Below, piece after piece: positions 1 to 8,985 of a DNA stretch of 64,000 bases. The DNA lies in NCBI GenBank assembly GCA_013289765.1, contig JABCZI010000004.1, forward strand, positions 1-64,000, read 5' to 3'. Under the pieces are notes generated by a model. It saw nothing but the letters and a program-made list of their open reading frames with translations. It was not told the DNA's origin and did not search any database. The position numbers and the translations under genes were made by a program. Origin of the DNA: Acidobacteriota bacterium. GTDB taxonomy: Bacteria > Acidobacteriota > Terriglobia > Terriglobales > Acidobacteriaceae. Numbering within the stretch: the stretch's first letter is position 1; each line of letters starts with the position of its first letter.

Positions 1-110
1 AACCTATAATCCTCATGTTCGGCTCCTTTCTCCCGGGCCTTGGTTGGTTGGCACCACCAAAGTCTATCCGGGCGTGGGAGCCGACATTGTTATGGAATCA
101 ATTACAATCA

Positions 111-320
111 TCAACCGTTGGACGAAGACTCTCCTGCTTCGGCGGGTTTGCTGGAGTCCTCATCACAGGTGTGCTTTTCGAAATCATCGCGTAGCTGACG
201 CTCTTGTGCCTCTGATTGGCGTCGCAACTCTGGACTTGGCACAAAGGGATGGCGACAAGCGCTACACAGACCAACGAGCCCCCATCCATGCCGTATGATC
301 TGCAACTCTCGCTTCTGCAT
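111..320 (-). CDS. small conserved protein with a CxxC pair, function unknown
   Basis: A 69-residue protein starting at an ATG that has a GGGGAAA ribosome-binding sequence 8 bases upstream; the same frame stays open further upstream but without a good start. It has a short N-terminal part followed by a CSAC pair, a stretch rich in Glu, Arg and Gln that should be helical, and an acidic Ser-rich tail. The CSAC pair with a later Cys could bind a metal, but a second CxxC pair is missing. I recognise the style (small soluble acidobacterial protein) but no named family. It lies downstream of the tRNA-Lys gene on the same strand. It could still be a chance ORF. Confidence 0.5.
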   Translation of the reverse strand: MQKRELQIIRHGWGLVGLCSACRHPFVPSPELRRQSEAQERQLRDDFEKHTCDEDSSKPAEAGESSSNG

Positions 321-605
321 ACAGATAGTTTCCCCACGGGTCGAGCGCGAATTGCTAACTGTTGAAACATCGCGATTACACTCATTGGCTCCGTGAGCCT
401 CACTCCTCGGTCTTCCCCGTTCATCGCAACGTGCCCTCAATCATTTTGCTTTTCGTTCGCAGATTTTCGTCGCTCTCTTGATTAAGGGTCCGAACTCCGA
501 TTCACGGCTGTTTATGCATAGAAGGGCAATAGTGCCTATAGTTGCTATCAAACTTGCTATCAAATAGAAGCGGTCATTTTTATCATCTGTCTGATTCTAA
601 AGAAG

Positions 606-681
<76 letters not shown>

Positions 682-904
682 ACGGTGGGGATCTTACCGG
701 CGGGACAATTTGTGATTGTAGCATTTCCATCGGGGGACGCGCGAAGTGCGAGGAGCAGAAGTTCGCCGCAGCACCGTGAGTTCAAAAGCAGGCAGATGCC
801 CTCCGAGTCAAAAGAGAAGGGGATGGCACTGGAGAGAGATTTGAAGCGACGGAATACCAGTGCGCGCAACGCGCGGCACGTTCGCCAGCTCTGCCCAGCA
901 TTTC

Positions 905-1252
905 CTACGAACGCTGGCGAATTTCCGCGGCCAAGCCGCCGGCAGTTTCACTGACCACGGGACGACGCGGTAAGAATGAATCCGGCCCCATCTTTGGACG
1001 CTTTTCAACCGTACCGATGACCGGAGCATCTTCCATTCCATCCGCGTAAGCCATGGAGACAAACCTCTGCTCGGAACACAGGCGGTCGAGCAGGCGCTGT
1101 TGCGCGCCGCTGAGCACGGCATGAGGGAGAATGGGAAAGTGACGGAACATCCAGACAAAATATATCCGCTGAAGAAAAGAGGGCATTAGATAACGTGGCC
1201 CGATAGGAGTTTGGACCTGTACCACACCGTCCGCGAGTTTTTCAATCAACAT
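905..1252 (-). CDS. conserved hypothetical protein
   Basis: A 115-residue protein starting at an ATG with AGGTGG 8 bases upstream. It has no signal peptide or clear membrane span. The N-terminal half holds an ordered stretch that begins QTPIGPRYL and continues with aromatic and basic residues (WQR/FxWxFRxFP type). I associate this pattern with a small protein found repeatedly in acidobacterial genomes, but I cannot name a function. The C-terminal half is rich in Pro, Gly and Arg. It is a single gene between tRNA-Lys and the PilZ gene, all on the minus strand. Confidence 0.5.
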   Translation of the reverse strand: MLIEKLADGVVQVQTPIGPRYLMPSFLQRIYFVWMFRHFPILPHAVLSGAQQRLLDRLCSEQRFVSMAYADGMEDAPVIGTVEKRPKMGPDSFLPRRPVVSETAGGLAAEIRQRS

Positions 1253-1425
1253 AACAAGGCCACCTGGGTAACTGAGTTTGGCCAGAGCACTTCTTGGGCC
1301 GTCATTATTGCACCAAGGTGGTTACTAGGGGAAGCACTTTCTCAAAAAATTCCTACACCACTCGCTGGCCGCACTTTTCCCCTCGCAGGCTGGACTGGTT
1401 GCTTGCTCAATAAAGGAGGTAGTGA

Positions 1426-1755
1426 CTAGGCGGGAAGCTCGGGCAAGATATCGATGCGGCGGATCTCAGCCGCGGCGCCAAACTCCTGGCCCGACCCCTG
1501 TTCCACCCGCAGAACCCGGGCGTGGCAGCAAACCCAGCATCTTTCTCCGGAGGTCAGTTCGGGCGGGAGGATAAGAATTAGCTCTATGTCTGAGCCCTCC
1601 TGCAAGGCCGAACCGGTGTAGAAGAATATGCCATTCGTGCTGACGTCACGAGTCCGCGCATTCGCATCAGGGCCGTCGGCCCCGGCATCACGAACGCGCA
1701 CGGGCAGCGTGGTGACAACTCTTTGACCAGAACGGCGATCAATCTTAGAGTTCAT
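1426..1755 (-). CDS. PilZ-domain protein (probable cyclic-di-GMP receptor)
   Basis: A 109-residue single-domain PilZ protein. The two c-di-GMP signatures are visible: an RxxxR motif within RRSGQR (residues 7-12) and a DxSxxG motif, DVSTNG (37-42), followed by beta-strand sequence and the typical central LPPE turn. PilZ domains bind cyclic-di-GMP and pass the signal to a partner. With no output domain, this one probably acts by protein contact. It has no obvious operon partner, but the window also encodes a GGDEF protein (13.5-15.8 kb) and a second PilZ protein (42.2 kb). Confidence 0.88.
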   Translation of the reverse strand: MNSKIDRRSGQRVVTTLPVRVRDAGADGPDANARTRDVSTNGIFFYTGSALQEGSDIELILILPPELTSGERCWVCCHARVLRVEQGSGQEFGAAAEIRRIDILPELPA

Positions 1756-1824
1756 TCTTAGAGTTCGTTAACCTGGAGTCCGTCCTGACCGCGCTTCATA
1801 AAACGAATCTCGCAATCATGAATA

Positions 1825-1863
1825 AACGCCGGTACAGAAGCATTTCAGCTTCGCACCGGCGTT
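1825..1863 (-). terminator. probable rho-independent terminator of the TPR gene
   Basis: On the minus strand a 9-bp stem (AACGCCGGT with ACCGGCGTT) encloses an inner GAAGC/GCTTC stem and is followed by TTTATTC. It begins 36 bases after the stop codon of the TPR gene. Confidence 0.6.
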
Positions 1864-1898
1864 GGACAGTATAGACGAACTCTTGTCTTCGAAGGAGG

Positions 1899-3353
1899 TC
1901 AGATTTGCGGTCGCTGCAGCCGCACCGCAGGCACCACCACAGCCTGCTCCATGGTGGCAACGTTGGTTCCGCGTAGCTTAGCCTCAATCTCGTGCAGCTT
2001 ATCGGACTGGTTCGTCTGATAATAGGCCTGCACCAGAAGCTGCATCGTAAAAGGATTATCCTGGTCTTCTTCTAGGAAGCTGATTGCTTCCTCAAACTTC
2101 TTCTGGTCCATCAGCAGGGTGCCTGCCGCGCCGTTATAAGAACTCTGGATCACACGGTTGCGGCTGCCGGCGGCCATGGCTTCGAGTTGCTTGAGAGTGC
2201 TATTCGCCAATGAGGGATTGCCGGCGTGCGCGGCGAGCACGGCGCGGTTGCGGAGAATGCGGGAGAGTTCCTCATCCTTATCACCTTTGGAAATGGTGCT
2301 TTGATGTCCCAGCGATTCCTCGGCGCTCTGCAGATATTTCAAGGCCGCATTGTCGTCCGTCTGGTACTCGGCCGCTTGCCGGTAGGCCTGGGCTTCCTGT
2401 AGATCCTGTTCTTTGGCATGAGCCGTCAGCGCAATCTCTTGCAAGAGCTTGTCCGCTTCCGCAAACTTTCCATCGCGCACGAAAGTCGTTGCCTTCTGGA
2501 TGCCATAGCTAAGGCGATCCGCCTCGTTGTGGGCGTAGCGGATGGCTTTGTCGTACTCGATTCGCGCCTGCTCCTGATTACCCATCAGCGCGTATGTGTC
2601 TCCCAGTCCAACTTGCGAAGTGACGAAATCCGGATCAATCTGCAGCGCGGCACGATAGTGTTGCAGCGATCCTTCGAAATTTCCCGCCATGCGCAGCAGT
2701 TCGCCGTAGGAATCCTGAGGATTCGGTTCGGCAGGCAGCAGCGCGACGTAACGATCCATGTTCGCAAAAGCCTTAGCGAATTCGCGATTACGCGCATAAA
2801 GATAGGCCAGGTCGTTCAACGCGGCCGGATAATTTTTGTCGATGGCAAGGGCCTTCTCCATTATTTTCCGGGCCTGCTCGTCGCCATTTTCCCCCATCAA
2901 CCAGTTGCCGGCAAGGTAGAGCAAATGCTTGTCTTTCGGATACATTTCGAGCAAATCGTTCATGGCGGAAATGCCACCGATGAAGTCCCCCTCCTGCACT
3001 TTCGCGATCCAGGTCACCATCAACTGCTCGCCCGGATTTATCTGGGACAAGAGCGCTTTTGCCCTTTCTCGGGCGGAATTCACTTCGCTGGGATTGCTGC
3101 TGTTGAATGCAATCCAGGCCCAAGCCACGGCCAAATTCGGATCTGCCTTTACCGCCCCGCGCCAATCCTCATTGCAGCGGTCAAGATAAAGGTTCTCGTA
3201 ATCCTGCATGCCCTTCTCGTAGAGCGTACGGGCCTGCGCCGACGATGTTGTCACCGGCATGGCAGTAGTGGCAGCTTGCTTAAGGTGATGAGCATAAACG
3301 GGCGCAGCAAAGCACCCGCCAATAATAAGAATTGCGCAAATCGAGCGACGCAT
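1899..3353 (-). CDS. exported tetratricopeptide-repeat protein
   Basis: A 484-residue protein starting at the ATG of MRRSICAILIIGG, with GGAGAA 6 bases upstream. The frame is open 54 bases further up, but that would bury the signal peptide. Residues 1-22 form a signal peptide ending near VYA-HH. The rest is helical and contains several TPR units, clearest in the middle, such as NYPAALNDLAYLYARN and DFVTSQVGLGDTYALMG. TPR arrays are protein-interaction scaffolds. It is probably periplasmic and has its own transcription unit: a terminator precedes it and another follows it. The partner is unknown; the neighbouring TonB receptor is a possibility only by position. Confidence 0.85.
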   Translation of the reverse strand: MRRSICAILIIGGCFAAPVYAHHLKQAATTAMPVTTSSAQARTLYEKGMQDYENLYLDRCNEDWRGAVKADPNLAVAWAWIAFNSSNPSEVNSARERAKALLSQINPGEQLMVTWIAKVQEGDFIGGISAMNDLLEMYPKDKHLLYLAGNWLMGENGDEQARKIMEKALAIDKNYPAALNDLAYLYARNREFAKAFANMDRYVALLPAEPNPQDSYGELLRMAGNFEGSLQHYRAALQIDPDFVTSQVGLGDTYALMGNQEQARIEYDKAIRYAHNEADRLSYGIQKATTFVRDGKFAEADKLLQEIALTAHAKEQDLQEAQAYRQAAEYQTDDNAALKYLQSAEESLGHQSTISKGDKDEELSRILRNRAVLAAHAGNPSLANSTLKQLEAMAAGSRNRVIQSSYNGAAGTLLMDQKKFEEAISFLEEDQDNPFTMQLLVQAYYQTNQSDKLHEIEAKLRGTNVATMEQAVVVPAVRLQRPQI

Positions 3354-3470
3354 TAAGTTCTCCGAAACAGACGCTTTGGGGGAAAAAGGATAAGTGCAGC
3401 CTAACATCGGCGCAGCGGGGTCAAGTAGTGACGGAAGTCATACGACGGACGGGGAGCGGCCGAGGTCGGA

Positions 3471-3507
3471 AAAACAAAAGGCCCCTGCCGCCGAGGCGAC
3501 AGGGGCC
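3471..3507 (-). terminator. rho-independent terminator of the TonB receptor gene
   Basis: On the minus strand an 8-bp GC stem (GGCCCCTG with CAGGGGCC, at 3507-3500 and 3487-3480) is followed by TTTTGTTTT. It starts 17 bases after the receptor stop codon and separates it from the TPR gene. Confidence 0.85.
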
Positions 3508-3524
3508 AAAAAGCCGAGTTCCGA

Positions 3525-6500
3525 CTAAAACTTGAAAACCGCAGCCAGCTGGATGCCGCGCGGTCCACCGCCGCCGATGAAGGGGTTGCCGATACCCACG
3601 TCACCGGTAGCGGTGATGACGCCCGTTGAGCCAGTGGGATTACCCACTTCACGCCCGTTCGCCACCTGAAACCCGTGGACAGCTGGATCAGCTATGAAAG
3701 CGGGCAGGAACGGATTGGCAAAGTTGGGATGATTGATGATGTTGAAGAAATCCGCGCGGAGTTGCATGGTCAACCGCTCAGTGAGCGCCGTGGTTTTATA
3801 GAGGGCAAAATTCCATTCTTTAAAAGAAGGGCCATGCAGCGAATTGCGCCCAAGGTTGCCGAAGTGCCGTGTGCCAGGTACACAGTCTTTAGAGGTATTC
3901 GTTAATGTAGCCGACGTTAGCCCTGGCTGAATCGTGCACGGTATAGCGAATGAGCTGAGGTCCACATAGTTCAGCGGATCGTGAGGATGGTAAACGATCG
4001 GTCCGACAAGGTCAGGCCGGTCAAATCCGCTGCCGCTGCCGCTGTAATCGCTCTCGAAATTGTAATTAAATTGGAAAGGCTGGCCGGCTTGCAGAGTCAC
4101 TATGCTGTTGAGGCCCCACCCATTCTTCAAGCGCTGCCAGTTGCCACCCATCTTTGGAAGTTCATAAGCAAAGTTCCAAGTAAAGCGGTGCGGAATATTG
4201 AAGTTGGACGGGGCGTACTCGAGCTGCGGATTGAAGCTGTCGTTGGGCTGGGCGGCATTCGGTTCGAAGTCTTCGCCGTCGCTCGAATTGTCCAGAGACT
4301 TCGACCAAACATAGTTCGCGATGGACGTAACTCCGTGCCATCCGGTAATCCGGAAGCTTGCCTGCAGAGCGTTGTAGTTCGACTTGCCGGTGGAGTTCTC
4401 TTTCAGGATGTAGAAAGCGCCGTAAGGGAAATTACTGCCAATGTAGTTGCGTGGCACGCCATAGTCACCGGTGATCGCACCTGTAGTTGCGCAGGTTGCG
4501 ATTCCGTTCGGGCAGTCCGACGCCGTAACTTGCGCCTGGCTGGGCTGGCTGATGTCGAAGAACCGCCAGAGACGATGCCCTTGCGATCCTACATAGCCCA
4601 CCTGGATCATAGCTTTGCTGGAGAGTTGCTGTTGGATGTTCAGGTTGTAGTTCTCCATGTACGGCGTCTTGATATTGCGGTCGAAGGCAAAGACGTCGCA
4701 CTCAAAGCAATTCGATGGAGAGCTAGGAGCAGCGTATAAAGGGCTTCCCGCAGTAATCGTGCTGCCGGAGAGGCCGGCATAAAGAATCGGATTTGGCCCA
4801 ATGTTGTTATACGCCGGACCGGGATCGAAAAAGGGTGAATAGGGCAGATGGCCGAGGACCATGTCCTGGGAGAACGCATCGTAGAACATGCCGAAGCCCG
4901 TCCGGACTACAGTCTTTCCTTTCCCGGTAACATCCCACGCGAGGCTGACGCGCGGGGCGAAGTCTTTCTTGTCTGGGTTGTATAGCTGGCTCAGGCCCGG
5001 TTGGCCAACTTGCGTGAGGGTGAAGGTGCTGCCGGCGAAGTCAAGATTAGTGATATTGCTGAGAAGGTTGTTTTTCTCACGAACGACGCCAAAATAATCC
5101 CAGCGCAAGCCGTAGTTGAGAGTCACCCTCGGAGTTACGCGGTAGCTGTCCTGAACGTAGAAACCGAAGTTATTTTCGAAGGTATGGCGAGTGGAGTTTC
5201 CGAAGTACTCGAAGCCGCCCGTAATGTTGTCCGCGAGAAAATTCTGAATGCCAGTAGCGATCAAATTGCCACTACTGTCGAACGTATTCCCAAAACTAAG
5301 TCGACCGCGGAAGTACTTGTCGAAATATTGCTGCACTGAAGTACGGTGAAAATCGACGCCGAACTTGATGTCGTGTTTATTGATCTTCCAGGAAAAATTA
5401 TCAAGAACCTGGTTGTTGCTATCAACGCGATGGCGGGGAAGGCTGCTGGTGGCTCCAAGCTGGGAAACTCCGCTCACCAGCATAATGGGCAAACCTGCAT
5501 CAAATGGAGAGGTTCCGTTACACAATGCGGCACTGATCGCTGCGCAAAGTCCGATCGAACTGGGGTGGAAATTTTGGTCAGCCGGGAAAAACCCTTCAGC
5601 GAAGCGGTTCCACCCGTAACGGAGTTCATTCACCTTATTGGATCCAATCGTGCGCACGTAGGATAGCGAAACGAGTTGCACTCGAGTTGGAGTGAACGTA
5701 TTGAATCCCGGCAACTGACCACCCGACGCGGTCAAGGCCAGCGGGAAGGACTGCACGCTATCGCCAAAAAAATAGCGCCCAGTAAGGTTGTTGTTCGCAT
5801 TAAAACTATGATCAATTTTGGCGATGAGGCTGGTCAATCGATTGAATGAAGGCGAGACAACGGAAGCGGTCCCGGCGCTCACACCCGGCGTGCCCCTTGT
5901 CAAATTGGGAGCAGGCCAGGGATGCCTCGCTATCAGCGCCTGAACAACGCCCGAGGGATCGGTAGAGTCGCTGGGTTGAAGAGAGCCGTCGGCTGCTGTG
6001 CCTGTCGGTACATTGGCCAGAGTCACTACCCCTACCGGCTCTTGCTGTCCTTCATAATCCAGAAAGAAGAAGGTTTTGTCCTTCACAATTGGTCCGCCGA
6101 GCGAAGCGCCGTACTGATTATTGTGGAACGGGGCCTTCGGCTGGTTGGAAGGATTGAAGTAATTCCGCGCATCGAGGGCGCTGTTGCGGAAGTAATCGGC
6201 GGCGCTGCCGTGAAATGCATTGGTTCCGCTCTTGGTCACGATGTTCACAATCGCGCCGGCGCTCCGCCCATACTCCGGTTGAAAATTCGACAGCACATTC
6301 ACTTCGGCGACCGCATCGATGGGAAGAATCGTCGAGGGCGTTCCGAATACTCCAGCCTCGTTGATCGCCGGATCATTCCGGTAGCCGTCGTTCATGTCGG
6401 TGCCATCGAGCAGATAATTGTTTGACCGTCCGCGCGCGCCGTTCATGGAAAATTCGCCGAACGACCCAGGCGAATCAGAAATCTCATCGGGTGAGCCCGC

Positions 6501-6980
6501 GACGCCCGGATTGAGATAGATCAGCTTGGTATAGTCGCGGCCGTTGACCGGCATGTTTTCCACGGTCTGGGCGGTGAGAACGCCTCCCAGGGTGTTCGTG
6601 GTGGTTTCAACCAACGGCAGCGTGTCGGCGGAGACTTCTACTTTGGTCGACACTGAGCCGGTCTTCAGCGCGGTGTCCACACGGCGTTCGCCAGCCACAT
6701 CGACCGTGACGCCCGTGATCACGGCGGTCTGGAAGCCGCTTAGCGTAACCGTTACCGTATAGGTGCCGATGGGTAGTTCCGGCAGCGCGTAGCTACCGTC
6801 TGCGCTGGTGTCGGTGAAGCGCTCGAGTCCCGTGCCCGCGTTCTTTACGGTTACTTTGGCCCCGCCCAGCACCGCGCCCGACGGATCGGTGACCGTACCA
6901 AGAATCGTCCCGCGGAAGGTCTGTGCTGAAAGACCTACGGCGGCCAGAAGCACAAATACGAGGAGTAAGCGCATTCTCAT
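3525..6980 (-). CDS. TonB-dependent receptor, Oar-like, with N-terminal carboxypeptidase-regulatory domain
   Basis: A 1151-residue outer-membrane protein. The ATG at 6980 has AAGGAGCT 5 bases upstream and opens a signal peptide (MRMRLLLVFVLLAAVGLSAQ). Residues about 22-100 form a carboxypeptidase-regulatory-like beta-sandwich (GTVTDPSGAVLGGAKVTV). A plug domain follows, with GAIVNIVTKSGTNAFHG, then a long beta-barrel ending in aromatic IQLAAVFKF, as outer-membrane barrels do. This architecture is typical of the large Oar/SusC-like receptors expanded in Acidobacteriota. Their substrates, probably oligosaccharides, peptides or siderophores, cannot be read from sequence. No SusD-type partner is adjacent. 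The upstream 288 bases should hold its promoter, but I see no clear -35/-10 pair. Confidence 0.92.
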   Translation of the reverse strand: MRMRLLLVFVLLAAVGLSAQTFRGTILGTVTDPSGAVLGGAKVTVKNAGTGLERFTDTSADGSYALPELPIGTYTVTVTLSGFQTAVITGVTVDVAGERRVDTALKTGSVSTKVEVSADTLPLVETTTNTLGGVLTAQTVENMPVNGRDYTKLIYLNPGVAGSPDEISDSPGSFGEFSMNGARGRSNNYLLDGTDMNDGYRNDPAINEAGVFGTPSTILPIDAVAEVNVLSNFQPEYGRSAGAIVNIVTKSGTNAFHGSAADYFRNSALDARNYFNPSNQPKAPFHNNQYGASLGGPIVKDKTFFFLDYEGQQEPVGVVTLANVPTGTAADGSLQPSDSTDPSGVVQALIARHPWPAPNLTRGTPGVSAGTASVVSPSFNRLTSLIAKIDHSFNANNNLTGRYFFGDSVQSFPLALTASGGQLPGFNTFTPTRVQLVSLSYVRTIGSNKVNELRYGWNRFAEGFFPADQNFHPSSIGLCAAISAALCNGTSPFDAGLPIMLVSGVSQLGATSSLPRHRVDSNNQVLDNFSWKINKHDIKFGVDFHRTSVQQYFDKYFRGRLSFGNTFDSSGNLIATGIQNFLADNITGGFEYFGNSTRHTFENNFGFYVQDSYRVTPRVTLNYGLRWDYFGVVREKNNLLSNITNLDFAGSTFTLTQVGQPGLSQLYNPDKKDFAPRVSLAWDVTGKGKTVVRTGFGMFYDAFSQDMVLGHLPYSPFFDPGPAYNNIGPNPILYAGLSGSTITAGSPLYAAPSSPSNCFECDVFAFDRNIKTPYMENYNLNIQQQLSSKAMIQVGYVGSQGHRLWRFFDISQPSQAQVTASDCPNGIATCATTGAITGDYGVPRNYIGSNFPYGAFYILKENSTGKSNYNALQASFRITGWHGVTSIANYVWSKSLDNSSDGEDFEPNAAQPNDSFNPQLEYAPSNFNIPHRFTWNFAYELPKMGGNWQRLKNGWGLNSIVTLQAGQPFQFNYNFESDYSGSGSGFDRPDLVGPIVYHPHDPLNYVDLSSFAIPCTIQPGLTSATLTNTSKDCVPGTRHFGNLGRNSLHGPSFKEWNFALYKTTALTERLTMQLRADFFNIINHPNFANPFLPAFIADPAVHGFQVANGREVGNPTGSTGVITATGDVGIGNPFIGGGGPRGIQLAAVFKF

Positions 6981-7268
6981 TGAAAGCTCCTTGAACTGGT
7001 CGTTGTTCGAGCCGGCTCTTTGGGGGGTAATTTCCTCTGCGGCATGCCAGACCCGTCGAGCCCAGCTCCCAAGGGAAGATGCAAATCCTTGCACACTAAC
7101 CAGAGGTAGAGCCCCGACCGCAGAGATGAGACAGAAAACACTATCGAAAGCTCATACCTACAGTCAACCATGTAGTACGAATTGGTTTTACGAATTAGGT
7201 ACTTTAGTGCGGCGGGACGAGGTGAGGCCGTTCGAAGCGAGAACGCTTACGTGGCGAAGGAGCGAATC

Positions 7269-8957
7269 CTAGAACGTGATGGTTACGCCGCCCCGTACCG
7301 AGCGTGCCGCTTGAACCAGATAAACCGTATGACCGTCTTGCCCCATCACAGGTACGTAACCTTGGGCCAACAGGTTGTGTAGATCAACCAAGGCTTCCAT
7401 GTGGGCCGGAAGGAAGCCAAGCGTCGGAATGGGCTGGCGGATGAAGACGTTCAGGAAGGGATCACTCTGCCCCGGCGAGGAGTTAAACATATCAACCGGA
7501 GTCAAGGCTGGACCATTTATCCATCGGTAGGAAGCGATCCAGTGTGCGTGAGAGCCAGGAACGGTTCCACTGAGCTTAGCGGCGAGCGCATGGCGACGCT
7601 GGGTGGTGATCCATTGCCTGGCGTCCTGAAGTTCGACATCAGGCTTTGAAAGATCAAGGACACCGCCATAGGCATAATCCAGCGTGGCAGTGAGATCGGA
7701 GGCCAGTTTGCGCTCAAGTACGACGCGCAAGCCACGCGTTTCCAAAGTATCGCCAGCATAGGTGAACGTGCCAGAGTAGACATCGGGAAGCAAACAGCCT
7801 CCAGCGGCGGAGACCTCGCCTGTTCCCGTCAGTGCCGTGTTGGCCACGCGATCGCTGAATACCGCGACCTGCATTTTGTTCTTGCCCAGCCGCTGAGAGG
7901 CACTCAACTCCTGGTGATGGGCGCGCTCGAGCCGGGTCGAGAAGTTGGCCATGCTCACGCGCGGATCCGCTTCGCTCAAATCGGCGGGCGCGGAATCATA
8001 ACCTTTTTCCGCCCTGGTATTGGGCAAAGAGGTCGCGTATTTGTACTCCAGTACAGTGTTCGGTGAAAGGTGGAGGTTGACGGAACCGAAGGGGCGGAAA
8101 GCGGTTACTCGCCCGAGGAATTGGATGGTTTGCAGTTCGCTGCCGAAATTGAATTCCAACACATCGCCGATCGTAAGATCATCTCCCGCCGAAAGGGCCA
8201 GCGCTTGCAGCGCCGCGTTATGCAGGTTCGGATCGGAGGGCGCAAACCGGCGCATCGTGATCGCCATTGAGGGCCCGGAACCATCCGGGAGACGATGCGA
8301 GAACATGGCGCGAAGAACCGCAGCGGGTAAGCCGTCTCCGTAGCCAACATTTCCACTCAGGCCGACCCGATCAGCAGAGAAAATCGAACGCTCCAGTGAA
8401 AAACCTGTGCTCATGTCTGAACCGCTGCCATACCCTCCGGCAGCCGAACCAGCCAGGAATGAAAGGCTCGCCTTCAAGTCATGATCCTGCTGTTCCGGGC
8501 TCTGTTCCGCGCTTGCCGAGGGATCGTCAAACACCCGGAGCACGGGGCGATTCGCCACGGAACGCAGAGTCCACTTCCAGTCGTCATCTTCGAAGCTGCC
8601 TCGCAGAGGTGCGACGCGCATGGCATTCAGCAGCGTGCTCAGGGTGATGTTCAAGCGAAGATTGCCGCCGGCATGCAAGCCAACTTTTTCACGCAATGCA
8701 GGAAGGAAGGACGGAACTGAAACCTTGATGGAATAGAGCCCCGGCAAAAGGTCTGTCGCGGAGTAGAAGCCTGCACCGTCGGTGAACACGGTGAGAGTAC
8801 GGGCGGCCGAGCCAGCGATCTCAACCACGGCGCCCATTTGCGGTATGCCTGAGGCGTCACGCACGTATCCCGAAATCGCACCCGGCCGGTCTGCGGCGCA
8901 CGCCGGCAGCGCCAACGCCGCGATCACCGCCCAAAACCCTAGCTGGCGAAGCTTCAC
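7269..8957 (-). CDS. carboxypeptidase-regulatory-like domain protein, probable outer-membrane barrel
   Basis: A 562-residue protein. I start it at the GTG of VKLRQLGFWAV, which has an AGGGGGG sequence 6 bases upstream; the frame continues 60 bases further but overlaps no better start. A signal peptide (to about residue 23, ACAADRPG) is followed by a carboxypeptidase-regulatory domain (GAISGYVRDASGIPQMG). The remaining 450 residues have alternating beta-strand sequence resembling a TonB-dependent receptor barrel without a recognisable plug. It begins 28 bases after the stop of the GWxTD gene, so the two are probably co-transcribed. The family is shared with the receptor downstream, but this copy is half as long. 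Confidence 0.78.
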   Translation of the reverse strand: MKLRQLGFWAVIAALALPACAADRPGAISGYVRDASGIPQMGAVVEIAGSAARTLTVFTDGAGFYSATDLLPGLYSIKVSVPSFLPALREKVGLHAGGNLRLNITLSTLLNAMRVAPLRGSFEDDDWKWTLRSVANRPVLRVFDDPSASAEQSPEQQDHDLKASLSFLAGSAAGGYGSGSDMSTGFSLERSIFSADRVGLSGNVGYGDGLPAAVLRAMFSHRLPDGSGPSMAITMRRFAPSDPNLHNAALQALALSAGDDLTIGDVLEFNFGSELQTIQFLGRVTAFRPFGSVNLHLSPNTVLEYKYATSLPNTRAEKGYDSAPADLSEADPRVSMANFSTRLERAHHQELSASQRLGKNKMQVAVFSDRVANTALTGTGEVSAAGGCLLPDVYSGTFTYAGDTLETRGLRVVLERKLASDLTATLDYAYGGVLDLSKPDVELQDARQWITTQRRHALAAKLSGTVPGSHAHWIASYRWINGPALTPVDMFNSSPGQSDPFLNVFIRQPIPTLGFLPAHMEALVDLHNLLAQGYVPVMGQDGHTVYLVQAARSVRGGVTITF

Positions 8958-8985
8958 TCCAACCCCCCTGGAATCAAGCAGTCCA

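Noticed and set aside
441..605. Repeated TTGCTATCAAA next to the tRNA-Lys 3' side, as in integrase attachment regions
   Set aside because: No integrase and no duplicated tRNA end within the window; the two short copies may be chance.
1410..1429. Consensus-like AAAGGAGGT followed by GTGACTAG on the plus strand
   Set aside because: A perfect ribosome-binding sequence, but the only nearby start is too close and no meaningful protein follows; it lies beside the end of the minus-strand PilZ gene.
2418..3356. 312-codon plus-strand ORF opposite the TPR gene
   Set aside because: Antisense reading of a gene with a signal peptide and TPR motifs; the protein on this strand has no family features.
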